A DNA stretch of 64,000 bases from Bog-532 sp963830385 (GCA_963830385.1 CAWHMD010000007.1:71270-135269), one strand, 5' to 3'; numbered from the stretch's first letter, positions 23,932-33,746 are shown. A program made the numbers and translations. Notes: generated by a model from the sequence alone, not told the origin.

Positions 23932-25395
23932 TCAGTCGTCGGCCTGAATGGAACGGGCTGACTCGGCGCGCTGATTATCATCGGCGGCCGTGAATATGCT
24001 GCCTAGCGCCGCAAACGTTGCCGGCCGCCGGGCTCGCAGGACGCCGGCGGCGATAACCCCGATGCAGAGCCATCCGAGCGCGGTGAAGGGAAGCAAGTTC
24101 ATCAGCGTGTAGTCATGCGGGTGAAGAATCCCCCACAGGGGAAACAGGAACAGCACGGTGGCCGTGGCCGGTATGAGCAGATGCCGCCCGAGCCGGAACT
24201 CGTCACGGAATTCAGTACGGAACGTCCGGATCATCGCGAGGTTTACGGACATGTAGACGAGTACCACCGACAGTCCGCCAATTCCGGCGAGGTAGCCAAA
24301 CGTGCGCGCGCCTCCGTAGGCGTAGGTCAGGGGCAAGCCGAGCAATAGCGTGACCACCGCCATGAATCCGATCGCGACGATGGGGGTGTGGCGGCCGGAC
24401 AACCGGGTGAGTGATCTGGGCAGTGCCCCTTCGCGCCCCATCGCGAACAGGACCCGGATGGCCGCATTGACGGCCGCGATCACGAAGCTGAGGCCAGTGA
24501 GCACGATGACGAGTTCGATGACCCACAGCACCGCTGGCGACCAGTACCGGGTGGTGAGATACCCGAGCGGGCTGGCCTGCTGGACGAAGCCGGAGATGCC
24601 GTCCCGTCCCGCCCCGAACGTCTCTGCACAGATGACGAGCAGGAAAAATACGCCGGTCACGATGACAACACCGAAAATGCCGGCCGGGACAGTACGGCGG
24701 GTGTTTCGTGCCTCCTCCCCGAGCGCGGCCGCCGCTTCAAACCCGGCGAATGCGGTGATGGCGTAGATCATCCCGTTGGTTATGTCGGTGATCTGGCCGT
24801 GGGGTGAGGAAGCTGGCGAGAAAGCCGCCGCTGAGTAGTGCGCCGGGCCGATCTTGACCAGAATCGTAATGGCCAGCGCCGCGATGACGGCCACTTCCCC
24901 GGCGACCAGGACCAGGTCGGCCGATGACGAGGCTCTGATGCCCAGATAGGCAATCAGGACCACCGCCGCCAGGATGACTATAAAAAGGGCCCAAGGGGCG
25001 ACGGTCAGGGACAGTACGCTGCCGAGCAACAGTGACGCGTATGTGCTGGTCAGCGCGATACCAGCGGGCACGAACAGCGCGTAGGCGAGGATCATCATCC
25101 AGCCGGTCAGGAACCCTGCGGTCCGGCCCAGGCCACGGCTGTTGTAGGTGTACGCCCAGCCAGCCGACGGTACCCGGCGGGCGAACTCAGCGACGCTGTT
25201 CGCGCAGCACAAAGAGGCCACAAACGTGATGAGTATGACCAGCGGAGAGGCGAATCCGCCGTACGACACGACGATGACCAGGCCGCCTACGACCGAACCC
25301 GCTGGGGCGACGATGCCCATGCCAAATGCGATAATCCGCGACGGCCCGACGATCCCCTGACCCAGGCCCCCGCCCTCAACCCTGCTAGCGCTCAT
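23932..25395 (-). CDS. APC-family amino acid permease
   Basis: The 487-residue protein has about twelve membrane helices. N-terminal GIVGPSRIIAFGMGIVAPAGSVVGG and PSAGWAYTYNSRGLG, then AFAGFEAAAALGEEARNTRRTVP, are the APC superfamily substrate-site and scaffold motifs (amino acid permease, eukaryotic-GABA-permease-like branch). It would take up an amino acid or amine by proton symport; the substrate cannot be told. The ATG 25395, nine codons inside the longest frame, is preferred because of the preceding G-rich ribosome site. It is convergent with the sulfatase pseudogene and divergent from the LuxR gene. Confidence 0.88.
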   Translation of the reverse strand: MSASRVEGGGLGQGIVGPSRIIAFGMGIVAPAGSVVGGLVIVVSYGGFASPLVILITFVASLCCANSVAEFARRVPSAGWAYTYNSRGLGRTAGFLTGWMMILAYALFVPAGIALTSTYASLLLGSVLSLTVAPWALFIVILAAVVLIAYLGIRASSSADLVLVAGEVAVIAALAITILVKIGPAHYSAAAFSPASSPHGQITDITNGMIYAITAFAGFEAAAALGEEARNTRRTVPAGIFGVVIVTGVFFLLVICAETFGAGRDGISGFVQQASPLGYLTTRYWSPAVLWVIELVIVLTGLSFVIAAVNAAIRVLFAMGREGALPRSLTRLSGRHTPIVAIGFMAVVTLLLGLPLTYAYGGARTFGYLAGIGGLSVVLVYMSVNLAMIRTFRTEFRDEFRLGRHLLIPATATVLFLFPLWGILHPHDYTLMNLLPFTALGWLCIGVIAAGVLRARRPATFAALGSIFTAADDNQRAESARSIQADD

Positions 25396-25475
25396 GCCTC
25401 CCCCTCGACAAGCATCTAGCATGCCGCCTGCTGCCCGGCCCGGCGCTAGGGTCTTTTGGCCGTATTTATTCCTAC

Positions 25476-27809
25476 TTGACCTGGCCCGTTGTGTCAGCAG
25501 ACGATGAGCCTATCGGCGGATTCGGCGGACATCGGCGGGGCGTGGGCGACGACACCGGAGTGCTTGAACGGGCCGCACGGATCGACCGTGCGGCCAGGCC
25601 GGCCTTTGACCTTGTTGCCTCGAAGCTCCGCCCTCCCCAGCTCCGGTCCGGGACGGTCCGCCGCTCACCGCTGATCGAGCGGCTGGCGGCTGACGACCGG
25701 TGCCCGATCGTTTCGGTGGTCGCGCCGGCGGGCTATGGCAAGACGACATTGCTGGCGCAGTGGGCCGAGCGCACCGGCCGGGCCGTCGCGTGGGTTTCGG
25801 TGGACGAACGGGACAACGATCCGAAGATCCTCCTCACCTATGTTGCGGCGGCGCTCGACTCGGTCGAGCCGATCAGCGAGCGAGTGTTCAGCGCCCTGGC
25901 CTCGCCCGTGAGCTCGGTTCCTGGTTCGGTGGTCCCGCGCCTTGGATCGGCGTTCTCGTCGATGACAGCACCGGTGGTACTCGTCCTGGATGATGTCCAT
26001 CTGCTGCGCAACTCCGAATGCCGCGCGGCGCTCTCGGTGCTGGCCGACCATGTGCCGGACGGCTCCCGGCTGGCATTCGCCGGGCGCGACGATCCACCGC
26101 TGCGGGTGGCGAGGCTGCGAGCCGAGGGTCGCATTCTGCAACTGGGTGCCGGTGACTTGGCGCTCACCGAGGCCGAGGCGTCCTTGCTCCTGCGCGACGC
26201 TGACGTGGCGCTCGGCGAGGACGACGTGGCGGAGCTGCATCAGCGGACCGAAGGATGGCCGGTCGGGCTGTACCTGGCGGCGCTCTGCCTGCGCGAAGGC
26301 GGCACGCTGCCGCGCCCGGCCGTTTCCTTCGGCGGTGATGACCGGCTGGTCAGCGAGTACGTGGAGTCGGAGTTCCTGGCGCGGATTTCGCCGCCGGAAC
26401 GCCTGTTCCTGAGCCGGGCGGCGGCGCTGGAACGGATGTCCGGTCCGCTGTGTGATGCGGTGCTGGAGCTGCCGGACTCCGCCGGGACCCTCGCGCATCT
26501 GGCCCGCTCGAACGTGCTGCTGGTGCCGCTGGACCGGCGGGGCCAGTGGTACCGCTACCATCACCTGTTCCGCGACATGCTGCTGGCGGAGCTGGAACGC
26601 CTCGAGCCCGGCCTGATCCGGGTGCTGCGGCGCCGCGCGGCCGAATGGTGCCTGCGAAACGACCAGCCTGAGGAAGCGCTGGAGTACTCCATCGCCGCCG
26701 GGGACGTCGACCGGGTGGCCGGCCTGATGCAGCGCCTGGCGCCTCGGGTCGATCGGCAGGGCCGGTTCGCCACCCTGCAAAGATGGTACCGGTGGCTCGA
26801 TGACCGGGACGGGATCGCGGGACACCCCTTGGTCGCGGTATGGGCCGTGTTTATCGCCGTGAATATGGGGCGGGCGCCTGTGGCCGAGCGATGGGCCGAC
26901 GTGGTCGATCGCTGGCAGTACCAGGACGCGGCGCGGCCCGATGACCCTGTTGCCGAGGGGTGGGCCGCCGCGGTCCGGGCCACCTTGTGCCGGCGCGGAG
27001 TCGAGCAGATGGGCGCCGACGCGGACGAGGCGGCGCGCAAGCTCGCGGCGGCGGGTATCCCCACCCCGGTAGCCCAGTTGTGCCAGGGGGTCGCGCGCCT
27101 CCTGGCCGGTGACCCCGATGGCGGTGACGTGTACCTGGAGGAAGCGGTCAGCGTCGCCGAGGAGGTCAATGCGCACGAGGTCCTCGCGATGGCGCTGAGC
27201 GAGCGGTCGCTGCTGGCGGTAGCGCGCGGCGACTGGAACCGGGCTGAGATCTTGGCCGGCCAGGCCGGCACTGCGATGCGCCAGGCCGGAATGGAGACCC
27301 TCCTGGCCTGCGCGGCACAAGCCCGCACCGCTTTGCACCGGGGCGATGTTCCCGCGGCCCGCCAGCATCTGATCAGCGCCCAGCGCCTGCGGCCGAGGGT
27401 AACCTACGCCACGCCCCAGGTCGCCGTGCAGGCCCGCATCGAGCTCATCCACGTCCACCTTGGCCTCGCCGACCTGGCCGGGGCCAGGACGGTGCTGCAG
27501 GAGATTAATGAGCTGCTCATGCGACGGCCTGACCTCGGAACCCTGGTGGGCGAGGTCGCTGCGCTCCGGGCCCGGCTGGCGCGGGAGCGCGGTTCGAGCG
27601 TCCCCGGGGCGTCGGCGCTGAGCGCCGCCGAGTTGCGTCTGCTGCCTATGCTGTCCACTCACCTTTCGTTCCCGGAGATGGCGGCCGAGCTGTTCCTGTC
27701 GTCGCACACGATCAAGTCGCAGATGAAATCGATCTACCGGAAGCTCGGAGCCTCCTCCCGGAGTCAGGCCGTCACGCGGGCCCGTGAGCTCGGGCTGCTG
27801 GAAGGCTGA
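25476..27809 (+). CDS. LAL/MalT-type LuxR transcriptional regulator A
   Basis: This large ATP-binding LuxR regulator has 777 residues from a TTG at 25476; GTG codons shortly downstream are alternatives. The N-terminal STAND-type ATPase has Walker A VSVVAPAGYGKTTLLAQWAERTG near residue 85 and a Walker B-like VVLVLDDVHLL. A winged-helix and long TPR-like helical region follow. The C-terminal LuxR helix-turn-helix is intact and in frame: LSAAELRLLPMLSTHLSFPEMAAELFLSSHTIKSQMKSIYRKL (key elements), ending GLLEG. Members bind a small inducer in the helical region and activate transcription when ATP-bound. It is divergent from the permease gene and 82 bases upstream of the CMD gene. It is the only one of three such regulators here that is intact. 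Confidence 0.9.
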   Translation: MTWPVVSADDEPIGGFGGHRRGVGDDTGVLERAARIDRAARPAFDLVASKLRPPQLRSGTVRRSPLIERLAADDRCPIVSVVAPAGYGKTTLLAQWAERTGRAVAWVSVDERDNDPKILLTYVAAALDSVEPISERVFSALASPVSSVPGSVVPRLGSAFSSMTAPVVLVLDDVHLLRNSECRAALSVLADHVPDGSRLAFAGRDDPPLRVARLRAEGRILQLGAGDLALTEAEASLLLRDADVALGEDDVAELHQRTEGWPVGLYLAALCLREGGTLPRPAVSFGGDDRLVSEYVESEFLARISPPERLFLSRAAALERMSGPLCDAVLELPDSAGTLAHLARSNVLLVPLDRRGQWYRYHHLFRDMLLAELERLEPGLIRVLRRRAAEWCLRNDQPEEALEYSIAAGDVDRVAGLMQRLAPRVDRQGRFATLQRWYRWLDDRDGIAGHPLVAVWAVFIAVNMGRAPVAERWADVVDRWQYQDAARPDDPVAEGWAAAVRATLCRRGVEQMGADADEAARKLAAAGIPTPVAQLCQGVARLLAGDPDGGDVYLEEAVSVAEEVNAHEVLAMALSERSLLAVARGDWNRAEILAGQAGTAMRQAGMETLLACAAQARTALHRGDVPAARQHLISAQRLRPRVTYATPQVAVQARIELIHVHLGLADLAGARTVLQEINELLMRRPDLGTLVGEVAALRARLARERGSSVPGASALSAAELRLLPMLSTHLSFPEMAAELFLSSHTIKSQMKSIYRKLGASSRSQAVTRARELGLLEG

Positions 27810-27821
27810 GGACCGGCCCCT

Positions 27822-27838
27822 TTACCCCCATCGGAGGG
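27822..27838. promoter_or_regulatory. Shared dyad site, copy 4 (upstream of CMD gene)
   Basis: TTACCC-CCATC-GGAGGG, a weaker 6-5-6 match. Its centre is ~62 bases before the CMD start and 13 bases after the LuxR A stop. It closely resembles copy 5 (TTACC-C-ATCGG-GGGATGC shared by both). Confidence 0.4.
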
Positions 27839-27891
27839 ATGCCTCCTTTCCCGGCATGAGGTGGGATGGTGCCGGACAGTATTGGAGGCCC

Positions 27892-28245
27892 ATGACCCAG
27901 AGGGCGCGATTCCAGGAAATCTTGCGCAGGCTCGCGATCTTCGACGAGGGGTTCATCGAGTCAGGACCCGGCCACGACCTGGCCGAGATCTCGGTTCTGG
28001 ATCCCAAGGTCGCGGCCTTGCTGCAGGTCGCGGTGTCGGTGGCCATCGGCTCGTCGGCCGTCTGCCTGCAATGGAGCGTCGCGCGGGCGCTGGCCTCGGG
28101 TGCCAGCCGGGAAGAGATCGCCGAAGTGCTGCTGGCCATAGGCCCGGTGGCCGGCCTCGGCCGGGTCGTCTCCGCCGCTCCCAAGGTGGCCATCGCGCTG
28201 GGGTACGACGTCGAGGCCGCGCTGCAGGAGACGGACGATCACTGA
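27892..28245 (+). CDS. Carboxymuconolactone-decarboxylase-family protein
   Basis: The 117-residue all-helical protein has the CMD/AhpD-like pattern FDEGFIESGPGHDL, LDPKVAALLQVAVSVAIGSSAVCLQWSVARALASGASREEIAEVLLAIGPVAGLGRVV (quoted by its ends: LDPKVAALLQ...GPVAGLGRVV). The usual CxxC/H redox or catalytic pair is not present; a single Cys sits in SSAVCLQW, so peroxidase activity is unlikely. The ATG 27892 is preceded by TGGAGG at 27883. It lies between two LAL-type regulators and has a dyad upstream, so it is probably under their shared control. Confidence 0.82.
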   Translation: MTQRARFQEILRRLAIFDEGFIESGPGHDLAEISVLDPKVAALLQVAVSVAIGSSAVCLQWSVARALASGASREEIAEVLLAIGPVAGLGRVVSAAPKVAIALGYDVEAALQETDDH

Positions 28246-28275
28246 CGCTGCCCGGAGCCGGCGCCCGTCACCGCG

Positions 28276-28292
28276 TTACCACGATCGGGGGG
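28276..28292. promoter_or_regulatory. Shared dyad site, copy 5 (upstream of LuxR B)
   Basis: TTACCA-CGATC-GGGGGG, a weaker 6-5-6 match ~45 bases before the LuxR B start. Confidence 0.4.
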
Positions 28293-28328
28293 ATGCGGCA
28301 GGCGGCTTCCCGTCCCGACGATGGATAG

Positions 28329-31134
28329 GTGAGCAGCCCGAATGACATCGCCATTACCGGCCGCGGGGCCGGTGAGAGGAAACGGGAGATCTCCCTGACA
28401 GCCCCTGAAGCCCGGCCGGTGGCGGGTCGCGCCCGGCGGCTGGTGGTGGCAGCGGCCGTTCCGGTCCCGCCCTCCAAGATCACCGCGCCGGGTACGCCGG
28501 ACTGGGCCGTGCCCCGCCCTCGAGTCGGCCAGCTGATCACCCAAGCAACACGGTGGTGCCCGCTGACCGTTGTCACCGGCCCCCCGGGGGCGGGCAAGAC
28601 GATGGCCCTGGCGCTGTGGGCGGCCGCCGAGTCCCGGACGGTGGCCTGGGTCGCTCTGGACAGCCATGACGACCGCCCGGCAGTCTTCTGGTCCTACGTC
28701 GTGGCCGCACTGCAGCGCTCCGGCGTCGCTGTTCCAGGGGGACCGCCCGCCGATGCACCGGGGCAGCCCGCCCATTACCGGTTGCTGCTGAACATTGTGT
28801 CGGCGCTGGCTGGCCGAGATCGGCCGGTGATCCTGATCCTCGATGACTTCCACGTGCTGTCGCACCCGCAGGTGCTGAGCGACGTGGACTTCGTGCTGCG
28901 GAACGCAGGTGCCGGCCTGCGCCTGGTGGCCTGTGCGCGAATGGACCCGCTGCTGTCCCTGTACCGCTACCGGCTCGCAGGCCATCTGGCCGAGATCCGC
29001 GCCAGCGACCTCGCGTTCAGTACCGCCGAAGCCGGCCTGCTCCTGGCGCAGCATGGCGTCACCCTGCGGGCCGGCTCGCTGGAGCGCCTCATGCAGCGGA
29101 CAGAAGGCTGGGCCGCTGGCCTCCGCCTGGCTGCGATCTCCATGGGCCCTCATCCCGAGCCTGATCAATTCGTCCACGAGCTGGCCACCGAGGGCAGTGC
29201 GCTGACCAGTTACCTGCTGGATGAGATCCTCAACGCCCAGCCGCCCGAAGTCAGGGACGTATTGCTGAGCACCAGCATTTTTGAGGAATTCGAGGCCGAA
29301 GCCGCCCGCGAAGTGGCCGGTAACGAGCACACCAGGGAGATCCTTGCCGCCCTGGCCCGCGCGAACACGTTCATCCAGCCGGCCGGGCGCGGCCGGTTCC
29401 GCTACCACAACTTGTTCGCTGATGTGCTGCGGCTGAAACTGGAGCGCGAACGGCCCGGCGGCCGGGCGGCTCTGCACCGGCGCGCTGCCCGGTGGTACGA
29501 GCGCAACGGCCTGCTCACCGAGGCGGTACGGCATGCGGTCCAGGCAGGCGACTGGGCGCTCGCCGCCAGCATCGTCGTCGAAGCGCTGGCGATCAGCGAG
29601 ATCATTGAGCCCTGGGGCAGCCGGTCCCTCGGCGACGAATTCCGCCTCATGCCAGCGGGCGAAGCCTGGGCCGAGCCCCCGCCGTACCTGGTGGCGGCCG
29701 CGATGGCACTGTCCGCCGGCCAGCTTGAACGCTGCGCCGCCGCGCTGAGCGCCGCAGAAGACCTGCTCGGCCGTCTTCCGGCCGAGCAGCAGGCCGCGGG
29801 CCTGCTCGCCGCCACGATGATCCACCACGCGGTCTCTTGCCGCGCGGGGGACCTCACCGTCGCAGCGACGGCCGCCGGCCGGGCCGAGCTGCTGGTCGGC
29901 AAGATCCCCGGACGTCAACTCGCCCTGTACCCGGAGATTCGCGTGCGCGTTCTGGCCGGCCGCGGAACTGCCGAGCTCTGGGCCGGGCACCTCGGCGAAG
30001 CGGCCCGGATCCTCGAGTCGGCCGCGGAAACCGCGGCGTCGGCCGGCAGCGGGCGCGGACGAGCCCACTGCCTGGGTCGTCTCGCGCTGGTAGCTGCCCT
30101 GCGCGGTCAGCTGACCGTAGCGACCAGCCTGGCCAGCTCGGCCCTGGCGACCGGCAACCAGCAGCCGCCCGCCGGGAACCCGGACCCGGCCGCGCTCGCC
30201 GCCCTGGCCACGGCGCACCTGGAACGTATGGAACTGCGCGAGGCCCGCGATCTCCTCAGGCGCGCAGAGGCCGGCCTGGCCATGACCCCGGACAGGCCAG
30301 TGCAGGTGGTCTTCGGCCTGATCATGGCCTGCAGCGCGCTGGCGGAAAGGCACGCCGGGTCCGCGCTCGAGATCATAGCCACGGCCCGGCGCGGCACGGC
30401 CTGCTCCCGCCTGGCTCGAACAGCAGCTGGGCCTGGCCGAATCGCGGGCGCACGTGGCCATGGGCGACATCCGGGCCGCACTCGCCGCTGCCCAGCTCGC
30501 TGGCGCCAGCAACTCGCCGGCGTCGGCGGTCGCCCTCGCGTACGTGTGGGCGGCCGCCGGAGACGCCGGCAACGCCAGGCAGGCGCTCGCACCCGTACTG
30601 GCCGCACCCGGCGAGGTGCCCGCCCAGGTGTGCCTGCAAGCTCATCTGGTCGACGCCTGGCTGTGCTATCGCGGCGGCGCTCCCGCACCCGGCCGCCGGT
30701 CACTCGCGTCAGCGCTGCGGCTCGCTGAACCCGAGCAATCCAGGCTGCCTTTCGCCCTGGAGTCCCACTGGATCGAGCCGGTACTACGCCGTGACCCTGA
30801 CCTGGCCGCCATCCATCAGAGCCTGCTTTCCCCGTCCTTCCGCCACGATCGGCTCCCGGCTCGGGCACCCGCTCTGGCTGGGGCACCGGCCCGGGTTCCG
30901 GCGCCCCGCCCGGATCCGGCCCCGGCCCCGGCCGTGATCATCGAGCCACTCACCGAACGCGAGCGGGAGGTGCTCCGGCAGGCCTCCGCCATGCTGACCA
31001 CCGCCGAGATCGCCAGCGAGCTGTACATCTCCATCAACACCGTAAAGACACACTTCAAGAGCATCTATCGCAAGCTGGCGACGTCTCAGCGCGGTGAGGC
31101 GGTTCGCCGGGCCCGTCACCTCGCGCTGCTCTGA
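28329..31134 (+). pseudogene. LAL/MalT-type LuxR regulator B, frameshifted before its HTH
   Basis: From the GTG at 28329 one frame encodes the ATPase (TVVTGPPGAGKTMALALWAA, VILILDDFHVL) and most of the helical region, up to about IIATARRGT near 30395. Homology then continues one frame over: AWLEQQLGLAESRAHVAMG from ~30403 through a Pro/Ala linker to an intact LuxR HTH (LTEREREVLRQASAMLTTAEIASELYISINTVKTHFKS by key segments), ending HLALL at 31134. In the first frame the protein would stop at 30728 without a DNA-binding domain. This may be a real lesion, an assembly error or a recoding site. Regulator C at 40740 is a close paralogue with a shift to the same relative frame. Confidence 0.82.
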
Positions 31135-31138
31135 AGGA

Positions 31139-31155
31139 TGAGCCCTCATGGGTGC
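31139..31155. promoter_or_regulatory. Shared dyad site, copy 6 (between LuxR B and protease)
   Basis: TGAGCC-CTCAT-GGGTGC, 6-5-6. It lies directly after the LuxR B stop and ~169 bases before the protease start, farther than most copies. Confidence 0.45.
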
Positions 31156-31315
31156 GGGCATGGCGAGTGCCATCGGCTGGCCCGCCCGAAGGTGGCCCTG
31201 ACGCGCGTCCCGTCCCGCCGCGCATTCCGCTGATGGCATAACGGCCGCCGGAAGCTGGCTGCCTGCCATCCCGTTGGTTTGTAATACTGTAATCACCGCA
31301 AGATGGAGGCGGTCC

Positions 31316-32260
31316 ATGGCAGCAGACCGTCCATTGGACGTGTACTCGCTCATCGTTTCTGGCGTGGCTGAAAAGCTCACACCCAAGGTGGCCAGCCTGC
31401 GGGTCCCCCGCCGCGGGCGCGGCGGGGGCGGCGAGAGCCTCGGCTCGGGTGTCGTCTTCACCGGCGACGGCTTCCTGCTCACCAACGCGCACGTCGTCGG
31501 GCAGGCGGATAGTGGCACGGCGGCGTTCTCGGACGGCACGACGGCCCCCTTCCGCGTGGTCGGCGCCGACCCCCTGTCCGATCTGGCGGTGCTCCGGGCC
31601 ACCGGTCCGACACCACCGCCGGCTGAGCTCGGTGAGGCCGACGATCTCGTCGTCGGCCAGCTGGTCGTGGCGGTTGGCAACCCGCTCGGCTTGGCCGGCT
31701 CGGTGACCGCGGGCGTGGTCAGCGCGCTCGGCCGGTCGATGCCGGCCGGCGGCCGCGGCGGCACCCGGCTCATCGAGGACGTCATCCAGACCGACGCCGC
31801 GCTCAATCCCGGTAACTCCGGTGGCGCGCTGGCCGACGCCGGCGCCAAGGTGGTCGGGATCAACACCGCGGTGGCCGGGGTCGGCCTGGGCATGGCCGTC
31901 CCGGTCAACACCACCACCCGCAAGATCGTCTCGGCGCTGATGCGCGACGGCCGGGTCCGCCGCGCCTACCTGGGACTGGTCTCGGTGCCGGCCCCGCTGG
32001 CCGCGCCCTGGCGGGAACGGATCGGCCGGGCCAACGGGCTGCGGGTGGCCGAGGTGGTCTCCGGCGGCCCCGCCGACCGGGCGGGGCTGCGCCCCGGTGA
32101 CCTGCTGGTCACGGCCGGCGGCCACCCGGTGGCGGCCGCCCAGGACCTGCAGCGGCTGATGTTCGAGGAAGCGATCGGCAGGCCGCTCCCGATCACGGTC
32201 ATGCGCAACGGCGCCCTGGTCGACGTCATCGCCGAGCCGTCGGAGCTGGTCGCCGCCTAA
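31316..32260 (+). CDS. HtrA/DegP-like trypsin-type serine protease with PDZ domain, no signal peptide
   Basis: The 314-residue protein has a chymotrypsin-fold protease with triad His59 (LTNAHVVG), Asp89 (DPLSDLAVL) and Ser168 (NPGNSGGAL). One PDZ domain follows from ~residue 225 (RVAEVVSGGPADRAGLRPGDLLVTAGG). HtrA proteins usually carry a signal or membrane anchor. Here the N-terminus (MAADRPLDVYSLIVSGVAEKL) is not hydrophobic enough for either, so the protein looks cytoplasmic. A start 14 codons earlier adds only charged residues. It would degrade or hold damaged proteins. Its stop overlaps by three bases the stop of the convergent kinase gene. Confidence 0.87.
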   Translation: MAADRPLDVYSLIVSGVAEKLTPKVASLRVPRRGRGGGGESLGSGVVFTGDGFLLTNAHVVGQADSGTAAFSDGTTAPFRVVGADPLSDLAVLRATGPTPPPAELGEADDLVVGQLVVAVGNPLGLAGSVTAGVVSALGRSMPAGGRGGTRLIEDVIQTDAALNPGNSGGALADAGAKVVGINTAVAGVGLGMAVPVNTTTRKIVSALMRDGRVRRAYLGLVSVPAPLAAPWRERIGRANGLRVAEVVSGGPADRAGLRPGDLLVTAGGHPVAAAQDLQRLMFEEAIGRPLPITVMRNGALVDVIAEPSELVAA

Positions 32261-32799
32261 CGGTCCCGGCCCGTCCCGTCCAGGAACCCCCGGATTGCCC
32301 GGTGGCTGCCCAGCCGGACAAAGCTCAGCTGGGGACGGGGCGGGTCGGCGGCGGCGGCCGAATACCGGGCCCGGTAGACCGGCCAGCGATGCCAGGACCA
32401 GGAAATGACGGAGTCCTCGGGAACCCAGGTGAGCAGGTTCGCCCATCGTTCCCGGTTGCCGTTCCACAGCTCGGCGCCGAACGACACCCGCCGCAGCGTG
32501 CGCCAGATGACCTGGCGCATCACGGTCCGCCGGGGGAGGTCGAGCCAGACCACCGTGTCGGCCCGGGCCCACACCAGATCCTGGACGGAGCTGCTGTAGT
32601 TCCCGTCGATGACCCAGCGGTCGGCCGCGGCCGCCTCGGTGACCCGGCGCCGGAACTCCTCCCGCGGCAGTGACACCCAGCCCGGCTGGTGGTAGATCGA
32701 GTCCAGCTCGATGTAGGGCACCCCGAGGTCGCGGGCCAGCTGCCGGCCGACCGTCGATTTGCCCGACCCCGAGCAGCCGACCACCGAGACGCGTTGCAC
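32257..32799 (-). CDS. Adenylate-kinase-like P-loop NTPase (topology-modulation/FlaR-like)
   Basis: The ~180-residue protein opens with VQRVSVVGCSGSGKSTVGRQLARDLG (Walker A near residue 11). ELDSIYHQPGW, RWVIDGNYSS and TVVWLDLPRRTVMRQVIWRTL follow, the arrangement of AAA_18/adenylate-kinase-like small kinases sometimes annotated as DNA topology modulation protein. The acceptor substrate is unknown. The GTG at 32799 is chosen because the kinase core begins there; the open frame extends 47 codons further upstream across the aldo/keto reductase start. It is divergent from that gene. Confidence 0.8.
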   Translation of the reverse strand: MQRVSVVGCSGSGKSTVGRQLARDLGVPYIELDSIYHQPGWVSLPREEFRRRVTEAAAADRWVIDGNYSSSVQDLVWARADTVVWLDLPRRTVMRQVIWRTLRRVSFGAELWNGNRERWANLLTWVPEDSVISWSWHRWPVYRARYSAAAADPPRPQLSFVRLGSHRAIRGFLDGTGRDR

Positions 32800-32866
32800 G
32801 AAGCGCGACCGTACCAGCCGCCCGGGGACCGGCCCAGCCAATTTCCGCGGCTGGCACAATCGGCCC

Positions 32867-33655
32867 ATGAGCGACGACGACGTCCCGGCCGGAGTCAGCA
32901 TCGGTGCCGGGCTCACCATGCCCATGATCGGCTTCGGCACCTGGCAGATCCGCGGGAACAGCGCGTACGAGTCGGTCCGGTACGCGCTCGAGGCCGGCTA
33001 CCGGCACCTGGACACCGCGACCATGTACCGCAACGAGGCCGAGGTGGGCCGGGCCGTCCGCGACAGCGGCCTGGACCGCGCCGACGTCTTCATCACCACC
33101 AAATTGCCGCCTGGTAACGCCGGACGGGAGCGGGCCACGATCGAGGCGAGCCTGCGCGACCTGGGCGTCGACCAGGTCGACCTGTGGCTGATCCACTGGC
33201 CACCACGCGGCCGCGTGTCCCTGCGGGTGTGGGAGCAGCTCATCGCCATCCGCGACGCGGGCCTGGCCCGCGCCGTCGGCGTCAGCAACTACAGCCCGTC
33301 CCAGATCGACGACCTGATCCGCGGCACCGGCGAGCGGCCGGCGGTCAACCAGATCCCCTGGAGCATCCCGCAGTACGACCCGGACCTGCTGGCCGCCCAC
33401 CGCAACCGCGGCGTCCAGGTGGAGGGGTACAGCTCGCTCAAGGGCACCAACCTGCGCGACCGCACGATCGCCGAGATCGCCGGGCGGCATGCGGTCGAGC
33501 CCGCCCAGGTCGTGCTGCGCTGGCATCTCCAGCACGGGATCGTGGTGATCCCCAAGTCCACCCACCGGGAGCGGATCGCGGCCAACTTCGCGCTGTCCGG
33601 CTTCGCGCTGGGCGAAGCCGAGATGGCCCGGCTGGACGCGCTGTCGCGGCACTGA
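32867..33655 (+). CDS. Aldo/keto reductase
   Basis: The 262-residue NADPH-dependent oxidoreductase of the AKR superfamily (AKR5-like) has the tetrad Asp49 and Tyr54 (LDTATMYRNE), Lys79 (ITTKLPPGN) and His110 (VDLWLIHWPP). It also has VGVSNYSPSQIDDL, the NQIPWSIPQYDPDL pattern seen in 2,5-diketo-gluconate-reductase relatives (where NQVEYHPYFQ is usual), and the cofactor-binding IVVIPKSTHRERIAANF. ATG 32867 gives the standard N-terminus. The substrate is unknown. Divergent from the kinase gene. Confidence 0.9.
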   Translation: MSDDDVPAGVSIGAGLTMPMIGFGTWQIRGNSAYESVRYALEAGYRHLDTATMYRNEAEVGRAVRDSGLDRADVFITTKLPPGNAGRERATIEASLRDLGVDQVDLWLIHWPPRGRVSLRVWEQLIAIRDAGLARAVGVSNYSPSQIDDLIRGTGERPAVNQIPWSIPQYDPDLLAAHRNRGVQVEGYSSLKGTNLRDRTIAEIAGRHAVEPAQVVLRWHLQHGIVVIPKSTHRERIAANFALSGFALGEAEMARLDALSRH

Positions 33656-33710
33656 TCCCTGCATGCCTCCATCGCACCACCGGCCCGGCTGGCCGCCCAG
33701 CGGACGCTGC

Positions 33711-33746
33711 TCACCTGTGGATAACCCGGCAGTTATCCACAGGTGA
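33711..33746. promoter_or_regulatory. Perfect 15-bp inverted repeat made of two DnaA-box-like sequences, upstream of ssb
   Basis: Arms TCACCTGTGGATAAC (33711-33725) and GTTATCCACAGGTGA (33732-33746) are exact complements around a six-base CCGGCA centre. Each contains TTATCCACA, which fits the bacterial DnaA-box consensus TTWTNCACA, in opposite orientation. The dyad is followed by AAAAAG and lies ~125 bases before the ssb start and ~55 bases after the aldo/keto reductase stop. It could also fold into a terminator-like hairpin for the upstream gene; the run of A rather than T on this strand speaks against that in the forward direction. Confidence 0.7.

Noticed and set aside
28239..30572. 777-codon minus-strand frame opposite LuxR B
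   Set aside because: Gln/Arg/Gly-rich composition typical of a reverse-frame shadow, and the plus strand has clear ATPase homology.
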